Positions 15,321 to 24,649 of a stretch of 64,000 nt of DNA are shown here, in pieces. Both the position numbers and the translations under genes were made by a program. Positions within the stretch are counted from its first letter, which is position 1; each line of letters opens with the position of its first letter. The stretch is from Mariniflexile fucanivorans. GTDB taxonomy: Bacteria; Bacteroidota; Bacteroidia; Flavobacteriales; Flavobacteriaceae. The DNA is taken from NCBI RefSeq assembly GCF_004341235.1, contig NZ_SLUP01000003.1:62001-126000 (forward strand). Reading direction: 5' to 3'. The notes below the pieces were generated by a model. That model searched no databases, was not told the origin of the DNA, and saw only the letters and a program-made list of their open reading frames with translations.

Positions 15321-16391
15321 ATGGAATCAGAAAGTTTAAAAAAATTACCGCTTAAACAAGATGTTGAAAGCAAAAAAGTACTTAAAAAATTAGCTTCAGC
15401 ACATAGAGCATTAGCGGAGTTAAAGGGCATAGTTTCAAGTATTCCGAATGAAAATATTTTAATAAACACTCTGGGGCTTCAAGAAGCAAAAGACAGTTCG
15501 GCAATTGAAAACATAATAACAACTCATGATGACATTTTTAAAGCAGAATTAAACCTTGAAGGTTTCAAATCATTAAATGCTAAAGAAGTTCAAAACTATA
15601 TCTCTGCATTAAAAAAAGGGTTTGGCTTTATTAAAAAAAATAAAATATTAACAAACAATGATATTATTGCAATCCAATCCGAATTAGAAAAAAACAACGC
15701 TGGCTTTAGAAAGGTTCCTGGAACTGCTTTGAAAAATGCATCAACAGGAGAAATTGTATATACGCCACCACAAGACTATAATACCATTCGAGATTTAATG
15801 ACAAATCTTGAACAATATATAAATGATCCATCAATCTCTGATTTTGACATTTTAGTCAAAATGGCAATAATTCATTATCAATTTGAAAGTATTCACCCTT
15901 TTTATGATGGCAATGGAAGAACTGGACGAATTATTAATGTTTTGTACTTAGTAATGAATGATTTGATCAATTTACCAGTTCTTTATTTAAGTCGATATAT
16001 TATTGAACATAAAGTAGATTATTATAAACTTTTACAAGAAGTTAGGGAAACAGACAATTGGGAAAATTGGGTGTTGTATATGCTAGATAGTGTAGAGCAA
16101 ATTTCAAAAGAAACTATTGTTTTAATAGAAAAAATTAAAGATTTAATATATGAGTACAAAAACTTATTAAGAAACAATTATAAATTTTATAGTCAAGATT
16201 TATTAAATAATTTATTCAAGCATCCATACACAAAAATTGAGTTTATAGAAAATGATTTAGGAGTCTCAAGAATAACAGCTGCTAAATATTTAAATCTTTT
16301 AGCTAAAGACAAAATACTTAGAAAAGAAAAATTAGGTACAGGAAATTATTACGTCAATGAGAAATTGATTGAAATTTTAACTCTAAAATAA
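15321..16391 (+). CDS. Fic-family protein (predicted AMP-transferase, autoinhibited class)
   Basis: 356 residues. The Fic core motif HPFYDGNGRTGR is at residues 192-203 with catalytic His192, so the enzyme should transfer AMP (or another nucleotide part) to a hydroxyl of a target protein. The N-terminal region contains S59-S-A-I-E63-N64, which fits the (S/T)xxxE(G/N) inhibitory helix motif, here N-terminal (class II Fic). A C-terminal winged-helix-like segment (about 290-350, TKIEFIENDLGVSRITAAKYLNLLAKDKILRKEK) is typical of the Fic/DUF4172-type proteins. It is the only cargo of the ssrA element. No antitoxin gene is visible; inhibition is built in. It could serve as a toxin, a regulator or in phage defence; the target is unknown. 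Confidence 0.9.
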   Translation: MESESLKKLPLKQDVESKKVLKKLASAHRALAELKGIVSSIPNENILINTLGLQEAKDSSAIENIITTHDDIFKAELNLEGFKSLNAKEVQNYISALKKGFGFIKKNKILTNNDIIAIQSELEKNNAGFRKVPGTALKNASTGEIVYTPPQDYNTIRDLMTNLEQYINDPSISDFDILVKMAIIHYQFESIHPFYDGNGRTGRIINVLYLVMNDLINLPVLYLSRYIIEHKVDYYKLLQEVRETDNWENWVLYMLDSVEQISKETIVLIEKIKDLIYEYKNLLRNNYKFYSQDLLNNLFKHPYTKIEFIENDLGVSRITAAKYLNLLAKDKILRKEKLGTGNYYVNEKLIEILTLK

Positions 16392-16417
16392 AAACACTTT
16401 TGTTCATCTTTTTTGAA

Positions 16418-16494
16418 TGTTCAGCGACACTGAACAAATGAAATTATTGAACACACTTCGATTTTTATAAAAACCAATTCGCCATTCGCGAATT
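16418..16494. other. Two short palindromes after the Fic gene
   Basis: TGTTCAG-CGACA-CTGAACA (16418-16436) and AATTCGC-CATTC-GCGAATT (16476-16494) are each perfect 7-bp inverted repeats with 5-base loops. No T-tract follows either, so neither is a clear terminator. They lie inside the right end of the element and may be protein-binding sites. Confidence 0.45.
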
Positions 16495-16576
16495 GCAAAT
16501 CAAGGGAATGGAATTTGAAGCGTTTTGTTAAATTTTGACTTCAGAAACAGAAATGAAATGTTAAAGTTTGTTAAAA

Positions 16577-16598
16577 CGAGACCAATTCGGTGACCCCT
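16577..16598 (+). repeat. Right copy of 22-bp direct repeat of the element
   Basis: Same 22 bases as 13130-13151, same orientation, 58 bases inside attR. See left copy. Confidence 0.7.
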
Positions 16599-16656
16599 AA
16601 AAAAAGCACCTCTTGAACACCCTATAAACACTAGAAAGTTCAATTTTTGGTCGTTG

Positions 16657-16669
16657 TCTCCGACTCCAC
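16657..16669 (+). other. attR core (duplicated tmRNA 3' end)
   Basis: TCTCCGACTCCAC, identical to the tmRNA 3' end, but with no tRNA-like sequence before it, so it is the target-site copy left on the far side of the element. Confidence 0.8.
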
Positions 16670-16681
16670 AATTAAATTTTA

Positions 16682-16722
16682 AAAACGTTCAATTTTCATA
16701 AATATTGAAATTTGGACGTTTT
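16682..16722 (+). terminator. Probable original ssrA terminator, displaced by the insertion
   Basis: AAAACGTTCAATTTTC (16682-16697) pairs with GAAATTTGGACGTTTT (16707-16722): 16 positions with one G-U pair and one mismatch, followed by ATTTTTAT. Directly after attR, 12 bases past the tmRNA 3' copy, it is where the ssrA terminator would lie before integration. Confidence 0.7.
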
Positions 16723-17318
16723 ATTTTTATGATTTTTTGACGTTTTTTTTAAACTATTGTTAAATTTTATAACATGTTTATTTCTAATTCTCATTTGAGG
16801 TTAATTAAAAAGTAAATTTTGTAAGAATATAAATCTAATATGTAGAAAAAAAATATAAAAAACATCATCAACTCTTAATATTACTAGGCTAATAGTTAAT
16901 GACTTAAAAACAGTAATTCATCGAATATAATCGCTATTTAAAGGATAGTTAGCTACTCTTAATTTAGAACGTAATATTTTTATTCCAGAAATAAATGTTT
17001 ATTCTCTAAACAAATATTGAATTTTGATTAATAGCGCCAAATAATTTTAAAACAACAAATCATACTAGCTGGATTTTGCTAGCACTTCATGTTAAAATAA
17101 AAATTATAGCCTATTAGGCTTCATTTCCCTCAATGAAGTAATTAATATTTATATTGAGCTATATTTTCACTTTTAACATACATAGTAACTATTAAAACCA
17201 AGTGTTTTAAACGAAAAAAAGTTAATTGATTACTAAATGTACAACAGGTTTAGACCAGTAAAATATAACATATTAAGAGTCCCAAATAAATATTCAAACT
17301 AAATCCTACAGAAAAAAA
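16723..17318 (+). promoter_or_regulatory. Leader/promoter region of the first NRPS gene
   Basis: About 600 AT-rich bases without a gene. The part 16909-17135 is clearly homologous to 26033-26262 upstream of the 26323 gene (shared runs such as CAGAAATAAATG, GATTAATAGC and AAATAATTTTAAAA in the same order). The segment 16957-16979 (TCTTAATTT-A-GAACGTAATATTT) recurs with one change before gmd at 37323-37345. TAATTTAG in it is one base off the -7 consensus. Confidence 0.55.
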
Positions 17319-20300
17319 ATGAAAATTAAGTCGCAACATCAAAATAAAACTCAATTGGATCCACTTACGCATGAAATTGAAAGTATTATTCAAACAACTA
17401 ACACGCAATTAGAGATATGGACAGATTGTTTAATTGGAAGTAGTGATGCCAATAAGGCTTATAATCTTTCTTATTCCATTACGTTTAAAGGCGACTTAAT
17501 ATTAGAAACATTCCAAAATGCCGTAGATGCTTTGGTGGGTCGTCACGAAAGTTTAAGAGCTTCCTTTAGTTCAAACGGTATCTATATGAATGTCTTTAAA
17601 AATCTTAAAGTTGAAATAAGGTATGATGATATTTCTCAGTTTTCAGTAAATGAAAAGGAAAAGACTAAAGAAACCATCATTGATGAAGAGGTTAATTCTG
17701 TATTCGATCTTGTTAAAGAGCCTTTATTTAAAGTTAAGATAATTAAAATTAATGATTATGAAAATGTAGTCGTACTAACGCACCATCATATTATTGGAGA
17801 TGGTTTAAGTATCAACATCATAGTGGAGGAGCTTAGCATTATTTATTCATCATTGATTGAAAACACCATACCAAAACTAAAAAAACCAGAACGTTTTAGT
17901 GATTATGCCAAAACGGTTAATGCACTACTGCCCACTAGCGAATTTAAACAAATTGAAGATTTTTGGCTCGACATTTATAAAGAATCGGTACCTACAGTTG
18001 AGTTACCAACAGATTTTGTAAGACCTCCTTTACGAACCTATGATAGCCAACGTCTCGATTTCCCAATAGACACTAAGCTTATAGATTCGCTTAAACAAGT
18101 TGCAACCAATGCTGGTTGTAGTTTAGCAACGGCAGTGCTAGGTGCTTACGAGGTTTTTTTATATAAAATTACAGGTCAAAATGATTTAATTGTAGGAGTT
18201 CCCGTTTCAGGAAATAGACAATATGACATGAAGCATTTAATAGGAGATTGTGCAAACCTTCTTCCTATTCGAAGTAAAATTAATCCAAAAATCAGCTTCT
18301 TAGATTACTTAAAACTAAGAAACCCCGAGTTATTAGGAGCCTATAAAAACCACCAACTAAGTTTTGGACATCTACTTCAAAAATTATCAGTTGCCAGAGA
18401 CCCTTCTAGGGTTCCAATGGTACCCGTAACATTAACCGTTGATTTAAATAGGGATTTAGCTGAAAGTAAATTTTCATTCACAGGGCTTTCTCATGAATTC
18501 ATGATAAATCCTAAAAAGTTCACCTCTTTTGAAATGCATCTACATGTGTGTATGTGCGAACAGCATCCAACTTTTCAATGGGCTTATAATACCTCTCTAT
18601 TTAAAGAAGAAACCATAAATCAAATGATGTTGTCATTTGAGGATATTATAAATAAACTAACTGCAGACCAAAACGGACCATTAGCCGATGTTATAAACGG
18701 TGATTATTTAGCTGATTATAACAAACTAAATGACACAGAAACACCCTACCCTAACGTTTCATTAGCTGAACTGTTAAATAAACAATCTGAAATTTCACCT
18801 AACAACATTGCCATTGAATATAAAAATACTCAAATAACTTACCAAGATTTACATATTAAAGTAAACCAATTTGCTCATTATTTGGAAGCACAAGGGGTAC
18901 AATCTGGCGATTATATTGCAGTATCCTATCCCAGAAGCCCAGAATTAGTTTATGCGATTTTAGCAATTATCCAATGTGGTGCTGCCTACCTTCCATTAGA
19001 TCACGAATATCCTACCAAACGTGTAGAATATATGATGGAAGATTCTGAAGCTAAATATTTATTAACCAGCAAAGCCTTGTCTTTATCATTACCAAAATGC
19101 TCTAATACTATTTTGATTGATGATGCGATGCAAGCATTACATCAATATCCTACCTCAAAACTTGAAAGGTTTGTAGACCCTGAAAATGTTTTATACTTAT
19201 TGTACACTTCTGGTTCTACCGGAAGACCTAAAGGAGCAAAAATAACGAACAGAAATGTAGTGAATCTTTTTTATTCTTTACAAAATGAACCTGGCATAAA
19301 AGAAACCGATAGAGTCCCTTTTATCTCTACCATATCTTTTGACATTGCTAGTTTCGAGCTCTTTTTCCCTTTATTTAAAGGTGCAGTTTTAGTAATACCA
19401 GACCATGAAACACCAAGTGATGGCAGGCTATTTTTAGAAATGCTAGAAAAGGAAAAAATATCCTTAATTGTAGCGACACCTACCACCTACCAAATGCTTT
19501 TAGATTCTGGATGGAATAAAAAATTACCCATAAAAATATGGTGCTGTGGCGAACCTTTACCTGCTAAACTGGCTAAAGAACTTATTGATAAAAGTGATGA
19601 GCTTTGGACCTTGTACGGCCCTACGGAAGTAACCATTTTCTCTTCATGTAAACACATTAAAGATGAAGACACTATCATTTCTGTTGGTGGCCCCATCAAT
19701 AATATGCAATATTATATTGTGGATGAGCACTTAAACCTTTTGCCTCCAAATGCCATTGGAGAAATTGCAATTGGTGGAGACGGCGTTGGAAAAGGCTATT
19801 TAGGAAAACCAGAATTAACCGCCGCAAAATACATTCCAAATAAGTTTTCAGATAAAAAAGATGCTATCATGTACCTTTCTGGAGATATAGGAAAACTACT
19901 TCCAAGTAACGAAGTGATGTGCTTGGGACGTATTGACCACCAAGTTAAAGTAAGAGGGCATCGTATTGAAATTGGAGAAATTGAACATGCATTAACATCT
20001 ATAGAAGGCGTTAAATCGGCCATTGTACTAGCTAAAAAAGATATTCTTGTTGCTTTTATTGTTGTAGATTATGAATACTCATCAGAGCTTGATGAAATAA
20101 GGTCATGGAGAAACGAATTAGCTTCTCAATTACCAACTTTCATGGTACCACATATTTTTCATATTCTTGAAAAAATGCCTAGAACTCTAAACGATAAAGT
20201 AGATAGAACAGCATTATTGGAATATAAATCAACTTCTGAAAATGAAGATAATTATACAGCACCTCGAACCAAAGAAGAACAACTGGTTGCAAACATTTGG

Positions 20301-21320
20301 CAAGACATATTAAAAAAAGAGCGTATCGATATTTTTAGCAACTTTTTTGAAATGGGTGGGCATTCTATTATGGCGGTAAACGTTATGGTAGCCATAGAAA
20401 AGAAAATGGGAAAACGCATTCCTCTTTCTGCATTATTTCAACATTCAACTGTTGAAAAATTTGCCAAATTGTTAACTGTAGAAAACGAAATTTCTTCAGA
20501 TTACCTAGTTCCCCTTAAGCCAACGGGAACTAAGACGCCTTTTTTCATCGTTCATGGCAAAGGACTTAATATTTTAAATTTTGCTCACATTATTAAACAT
20601 TTTGATGAAGACCAACCCATTTATGGTTTTCAAGGTGTGGGGCCTGACGGCTATGATAATTGGTTTGAATCTGTCGAAGCTATGGCAGCACGCTATGTTG
20701 AATCTGTTTTAGAAGTTAACCCCAAAGGGCCTTACGCAATAGCTGGTTTTTCTTTTGGAGGCATGGTTGCTTTTGAAATGGCTCGCCAATTAAAAGCACA
20801 AGGTAAAACAGTGAGCATTATAGCTGCATTGGACTCGTATGTAGATTCTTCTTATTATTCTCCTACACTTTGGCAAAAAAAATTAGTAAGATATTACGAT
20901 CGTACATACAGACGCTTAGATTATTTAATACAAATGTTCACAAGTTGGGAAGCTTTAAAACTAAGAGCTCGCACGAAAAAAGTGTATCTACAAAAAAAAT
21001 ACTTAGGCTTAAAAGATGAAATAACAGAACAAGAAGCTGTAGCCCATGAACTTTATTTAGAAGCAGATCGTATGGTTTCAACTTTAGTTGATAAATACCA
21101 GCTAAAACCAGACAACTTTGAAGTAGAATTATTTCGCGCAAAAGATGATGACACCTATAAACTAGACCCTAACCACTTAGGATGGAAAAAAGCGGCATTA
21201 AATGGTGTTAACATTCATAATATTTCTGGTAATCACTTAAGTATTGTTGAGCCACCAAATGACAAAAAATTAGCGTGCATGTTACAAGATCTATTAGATA
21301 AAAAACATCTCATTAAATAA
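17319..21320 (+). CDS. Nonribosomal peptide synthetase, C-A-T-TE
   Basis: 1333 residues. Condensation domain about 25-450 with HHIIGDG (H156, H157, D161, G162), adenylation about 470-960 with LYTSGSTGRPKG, YGPTE and NDKVDR, carrier domain with GGHS (phosphopantetheine Ser1016), and a C-terminal thioesterase with GFSFGG (Ser1145), Asp in AALDSYVD and His1306 in GNH, so a complete Ser-Asp-His triad. My hand reading of the ten specificity positions is D-I-F-V-W-C-L-I-F-K; Asp at the first position points to an alpha-amino acid, but I match no known substrate. The C domain opening (WTDCLIGSSDANKAYNLS) is of the kind that follows PKS-derived or aminated acyl donors. First gene of the cluster; its upstream region is duplicated before the 26323 gene. 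Confidence 0.93.
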   Translation: MKIKSQHQNKTQLDPLTHEIESIIQTTNTQLEIWTDCLIGSSDANKAYNLSYSITFKGDLILETFQNAVDALVGRHESLRASFSSNGIYMNVFKNLKVEIRYDDISQFSVNEKEKTKETIIDEEVNSVFDLVKEPLFKVKIIKINDYENVVVLTHHHIIGDGLSINIIVEELSIIYSSLIENTIPKLKKPERFSDYAKTVNALLPTSEFKQIEDFWLDIYKESVPTVELPTDFVRPPLRTYDSQRLDFPIDTKLIDSLKQVATNAGCSLATAVLGAYEVFLYKITGQNDLIVGVPVSGNRQYDMKHLIGDCANLLPIRSKINPKISFLDYLKLRNPELLGAYKNHQLSFGHLLQKLSVARDPSRVPMVPVTLTVDLNRDLAESKFSFTGLSHEFMINPKKFTSFEMHLHVCMCEQHPTFQWAYNTSLFKEETINQMMLSFEDIINKLTADQNGPLADVINGDYLADYNKLNDTETPYPNVSLAELLNKQSEISPNNIAIEYKNTQITYQDLHIKVNQFAHYLEAQGVQSGDYIAVSYPRSPELVYAILAIIQCGAAYLPLDHEYPTKRVEYMMEDSEAKYLLTSKALSLSLPKCSNTILIDDAMQALHQYPTSKLERFVDPENVLYLLYTSGSTGRPKGAKITNRNVVNLFYSLQNEPGIKETDRVPFISTISFDIASFELFFPLFKGAVLVIPDHETPSDGRLFLEMLEKEKISLIVATPTTYQMLLDSGWNKKLPIKIWCCGEPLPAKLAKELIDKSDELWTLYGPTEVTIFSSCKHIKDEDTIISVGGPINNMQYYIVDEHLNLLPPNAIGEIAIGGDGVGKGYLGKPELTAAKYIPNKFSDKKDAIMYLSGDIGKLLPSNEVMCLGRIDHQVKVRGHRIEIGEIEHALTSIEGVKSAIVLAKKDILVAFIVVDYEYSSELDEIRSWRNELASQLPTFMVPHIFHILEKMPRTLNDKVDRTALLEYKSTSENEDNYTAPRTKEEQLVANIWQDILKKERIDIFSNFFEMGGHSIMAVNVMVAIEKKMGKRIPLSALFQHSTVEKFAKLLTVENEISSDYLVPLKPTGTKTPFFIVHGKGLNILNFAHIIKHFDEDQPIYGFQGVGPDGYDNWFESVEAMAARYVESVLEVNPKGPYAIAGFSFGGMVAFEMARQLKAQGKTVSIIAALDSYVDSSYYSPTLWQKKLVRYYDRTYRRLDYLIQMFTSWEALKLRARTKKVYLQKKYLGLKDEITEQEAVAHELYLEADRMVSTLVDKYQLKPDNFEVELFRAKDDDTYKLDPNHLGWKKAALNGVNIHNISGNHLSIVEPPNDKKLACMLQDLLDKKHLIK

Positions 21321-21514
21321 TAAATATCGTCATTTAATTTAATCAGTTAATAAAAAAAACAATTTCTCAAGTGAACAATAGATTAACAAACTTAGGGCTA
21401 ACGTTTATTTGACAGGGTTACTACGCTTTAAAAAAAAGGTATCCAATTTGTGCAAACAGACTGTACTTTTAAAAGGAAATTACATGACGAAACTTTAAAT
21501 TATTATAAACAATT

Positions 21515-24142
21515 ATGAAAAGACATAACAGCAATAGTTCAAATAATGAGATAAGCGGGGTTAAAATGACATACCCTAAAAGTACTTTACACAAACTATT
21601 TGCTGATAGAGCTGAAATGTTTCCTAGTTCGGTTGCACTTGAATTTAATGATGAAAAAGTGACGTATGATGAATTAGGAAAACAAATCAATCAAATAGCT
21701 CATTATCTTTGGAATCAAGGTTTGAGACCAGGGCAAGTTGTTGCTATTTCATTGGATAGGTCTCCTGAATTAATCGCATCGCTTTTTGCTATTTTACAAT
21801 GTGGTGCATCTTATGTTCCTATAGACACCATGTATCCCGATGCCCGATTAAATTTAATAATTGAAGATGCAGCTGCTACCTTTCATATTGGTTTAACTCC
21901 AATAAAAAATGTTACAAATAATGTTGTTTCACTTTCTATAAATGTCATTTTAAATAATAGTTCAAACTTACCTACAATACCTTTAAATGTTAATGTAGCA
22001 ACAGAATCTGCCGCTTATATCATTTATACTTCTGGATCTACTGGAAAGCCAAAAGGCGTTCAAGTTGCCCATTGCAATGTCATTAACCTCGTATATTCCA
22101 TGGCTAACGAGCCTGGGATTAATGAAACAGATAAGATATTTTCTGTAACAACCATCTCTTTTGATGCCATGGTGATGGAAATTTACCTCCCACTACTTTT
22201 TGGAGCTTGCGTAGTTCTTGTTGATGAAGATACAAGGATGGATGGAAAACTCTTAATGAAAAAAGCGGTTAAGGACAAGATCACCGTTTTGTGGGGAACG
22301 CCAAGTATATGGCAAATTTTACTGGACTCAGGATGGGAACAGCCCTTAAAAATAAAGGCTTTAATTGGTGGTGAAATGGTACCCATGCCATTGGCTCATA
22401 AATTATTATCAAAATGTGATGAGCTTTGGAATATTTATGGCCCAACAGAAACTACGGTTTGCTCTTTTTTAACTCAAATTACACTTAAGGATGATCCCAT
22501 AACCATTGGATTGCCTATTGCAAATACAAATGTCTATTTATTAGATGCTGATAGAAACCCAGTAAAGCATGGAGACATAGGAGAAATTGTAATTGCTGGA
22601 GATGGTGTCTCTTTAGGTTATTTAAACCGTCCCGAACTTACCAACGAACGCTTTATACCCAATACCTTTAATGATGAAGACCATGGCAACATGTACCTTT
22701 CTGGCGATTTGGGTAAACTTTTGCCTAATGGCCATGTTCAATGTCTTGGACGTATCGATCATCAAGTTAAAGTTAGAGGCTACCGTATTGAAATTGGAGA
22801 AATAGAGCATACTTTAATGTCTATTGAAGGGATTAAAACAGCCGTTGTATTAGTAAAAACGGATATACTTGTTGCTTTTTTTGTAGCTGAAGCTGATATT
22901 TCTGAAGATGTTGATCTTATGTCTTTATGTAAAAACCACTTAACATCACAATTACCGGCATTCATGATACCGCAAATTTTTCATGAGATAGAAAAAATAC
23001 CTACCACTTCAAACGATAAAATTGACCGAAAAGCATTATTAGAACAATTATCACATTCAGAAAGTACTAAAATTTATACGGCTCCACGTTCAGAAGAAGA
23101 AAAATTAGTAAGCACCATATGGAAAGAAAACTTGAATATCGACAAAATAGATATTTTTAGTGATTTTTTCGAATTAGGAGGGCATTCCATTAAGGCCGTT
23201 AAGATTATATCTGACATAGAGAAACATACAGGTAAAAGGATTTCACTTCCTACACTATTTGAACACTCCACTATTGAAAAGTTTGCAAAACTCTTGCAAA
23301 TGGATAATGACATTTATGCAGATTGTTTAGTGCCATTAAAATCAAACGGACATAAAAACCCCATATTTATGGTTCATGGAGGTGGCCTTAATGTGCTAAG
23401 TTTGGTTAATATGAGTAAACACTTTGATGAAGACCAACCTTTTTATGCCATTCAGGGCGTTGGACCAAAAGGCTATGACGATTGGTATGAATCCATTGAA
23501 GCTATGGCTGCACACTATATAGACGCCATTGTAAAAGTTAACCCAAAAGGCCCTTACGCTTTGGCAGGTTTTTGTATTGGAGGTGTTGTTGCCTTTGAAA
23601 TGACACGACAATTAAAACAACAAGGAAAAGAAGTTAGCATGACCGTTTTACTTGACTCTTATGTTGATTCCTCTTATTTTTATAAAACGCTCAAACAAAA
23701 AAAACTAGCTAAGTATTTTCAGCGTACTCATAGAAGATTAAACTTTTTAAAAGAAATGTTATTGAGTAGAAAAGCTATTATGGCGCGTATAAATTCAAAA
23801 AAAGAGTACTTACATAAAAAACATTTTAACCACGATAACAATGTTACCGAGCAAGAAAAAATTGCACAGGAACAATTTGAAAAAGCCGTAACCTTAGTTT
23901 ATAAAATTATTGACCGCTACCACCTTAAACCACAAGATTATAAAGTGGACTTGATACGATCTAAAAATCATCCTGCGCATACTTTGGCACCTAGCCATCT
24001 GGGGTGGGGAAAAGTGGCAAAAAAAGGCGTTAAAATCCATCATATTCCTGGTGATAATTTCGATATACGAGAGACACCTCACGACCATGTTTTAGCACGT
24101 ATCATTCAAGGGATTTCAGATGAAAAACATGCCTATATCTAA
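21515..24142 (+). CDS. NRPS-like enzyme, A-T-TE, with altered thioesterase
   Basis: 875 residues. Adenylation about 15-500 (YIIYTSGSTGKPKG, IYGPTETTVC, NDKIDRK), carrier domain with GGHS (Ser558), C-terminal thioesterase about 610-870. No condensation domain. The thioesterase has GFCIGG, so the nucleophile is Cys687 instead of Ser; Asp is kept in VLLDSYVD, but the GNH of its paralogues is GDN (Asn848), so the usual catalytic His is missing. The TE is otherwise close to that of the 17319 protein. Hand-read specificity D-A-M-W-L-G-I-V-C-K is identical to that of the 26323 protein. It may load an amino acid in trans, or be a stand-alone A-T-TE enzyme; hydrolytic release by the TE is doubtful. 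Confidence 0.92.
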   Translation: MKRHNSNSSNNEISGVKMTYPKSTLHKLFADRAEMFPSSVALEFNDEKVTYDELGKQINQIAHYLWNQGLRPGQVVAISLDRSPELIASLFAILQCGASYVPIDTMYPDARLNLIIEDAAATFHIGLTPIKNVTNNVVSLSINVILNNSSNLPTIPLNVNVATESAAYIIYTSGSTGKPKGVQVAHCNVINLVYSMANEPGINETDKIFSVTTISFDAMVMEIYLPLLFGACVVLVDEDTRMDGKLLMKKAVKDKITVLWGTPSIWQILLDSGWEQPLKIKALIGGEMVPMPLAHKLLSKCDELWNIYGPTETTVCSFLTQITLKDDPITIGLPIANTNVYLLDADRNPVKHGDIGEIVIAGDGVSLGYLNRPELTNERFIPNTFNDEDHGNMYLSGDLGKLLPNGHVQCLGRIDHQVKVRGYRIEIGEIEHTLMSIEGIKTAVVLVKTDILVAFFVAEADISEDVDLMSLCKNHLTSQLPAFMIPQIFHEIEKIPTTSNDKIDRKALLEQLSHSESTKIYTAPRSEEEKLVSTIWKENLNIDKIDIFSDFFELGGHSIKAVKIISDIEKHTGKRISLPTLFEHSTIEKFAKLLQMDNDIYADCLVPLKSNGHKNPIFMVHGGGLNVLSLVNMSKHFDEDQPFYAIQGVGPKGYDDWYESIEAMAAHYIDAIVKVNPKGPYALAGFCIGGVVAFEMTRQLKQQGKEVSMTVLLDSYVDSSYFYKTLKQKKLAKYFQRTHRRLNFLKEMLLSRKAIMARINSKKEYLHKKHFNHDNNVTEQEKIAQEQFEKAVTLVYKIIDRYHLKPQDYKVDLIRSKNHPAHTLAPSHLGWGKVAKKGVKIHHIPGDNFDIRETPHDHVLARIIQGISDEKHAYI

Positions 24143-24649
24143 CCTATTAATTTCCTTTTTCAATTATTATGATATAATAAATTTATCATTAATAAATATT
24201 TCTTAAATACGAATGAAATGGTCATTTACAGTATTAATTTACTTATTTAACTAACTTAAGATTTGTTTTAGCAAAACTTCTTAATTCATAAGAGCTTAAA
24301 AGAGCTACATACTTAAACAAGTTTACCAAAGCTAAAACCGAGAATGCTTTTTAAAATCTTTAGGACGACCTCTTCTAAATAAAAGAGTGAAAATTTATGG
24401 TAATAAAACCATAAAAAGTAACAGTCCTTATTGTGGAAAACATAATATTATCAGCCAATTTAGTTAAAATCGAAAAAATACGCACCTTCCGAAAATTGTT
24501 TTTTTTAATTGCAATAAAAACTGTAATATTATCATTCCCTAGTGCTATAACCAGTCCTTTTCATACTGGTTTTTTCTAATAGTTTTTATTTTATGGTTTG
24601 TTCCCAATGAGCAACTAAGCTTGTATGGAAAATTACTTAAGCACTATTT
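24143..24649 (+). other. Intergenic region with terminator, before the acyltransferase gene
   Basis: 507 AT-rich bases. The only supported structure is the hairpin at 24549-24575 (below). No open reading frame of note and no clear promoter match; a 12-codon reading frame starting at 24625 overlaps the acyltransferase start and is probably chance. Confidence 0.5.
24549..24575 (+). terminator. Terminator after the A-T-TE gene
   Basis: AACCAGT (24549-24555), 9-base loop, ACTGGTT (24565-24571) and a T-run. Perfect 7-bp stem. It lies about 400 bases beyond the A-T-TE stop and 75 bases before the acyltransferase gene, so the latter probably has its own start of transcription. Confidence 0.65.

Larger units (their letters stand above)
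13016..16669 (+). mobile_element. Integrated element in the 3' end of ssrA (about 3.65 kb)
   Basis: Bounded by two identical 13-bp copies of TCTCCGACTCCAC, one in the tmRNA 3' end (13016-13028) and one at 16657-16669, the signature of site-specific integration by a tyrosine recombinase. Inside are the integrase gene (13289-14539), a 780-base non-coding part with a hairpin and iteron-like repeats, and a Fic-family gene (15321-16391). A longer direct repeat (GAGACCAATTCGGTGACC core, 22 identical bases) lies just inside each end at 13130-13151 and 16577-16598. The right end is followed by a hairpin that fits as the former ssrA terminator. No relaxase, replication or excisionase gene is present, so it is a minimal or decayed element. 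Confidence 0.85.

Noticed and set aside
16723-17318. Known riboswitch in the NRPS leader
   Set aside because: No match to TPP, cobalamin, SAM or other class cores; only the duplicated blocks are supported.
21515-24142. Pseudogene status of the A-T-TE gene
   Set aside because: The frame is intact over 875 codons with all A and T motifs; the TE changes are substitutions, not frame damage.
24143-24649. Transposase remnant between the A-T-TE gene and the acyltransferase
   Set aside because: No recognisable transposase fragment or inverted ends in any frame.
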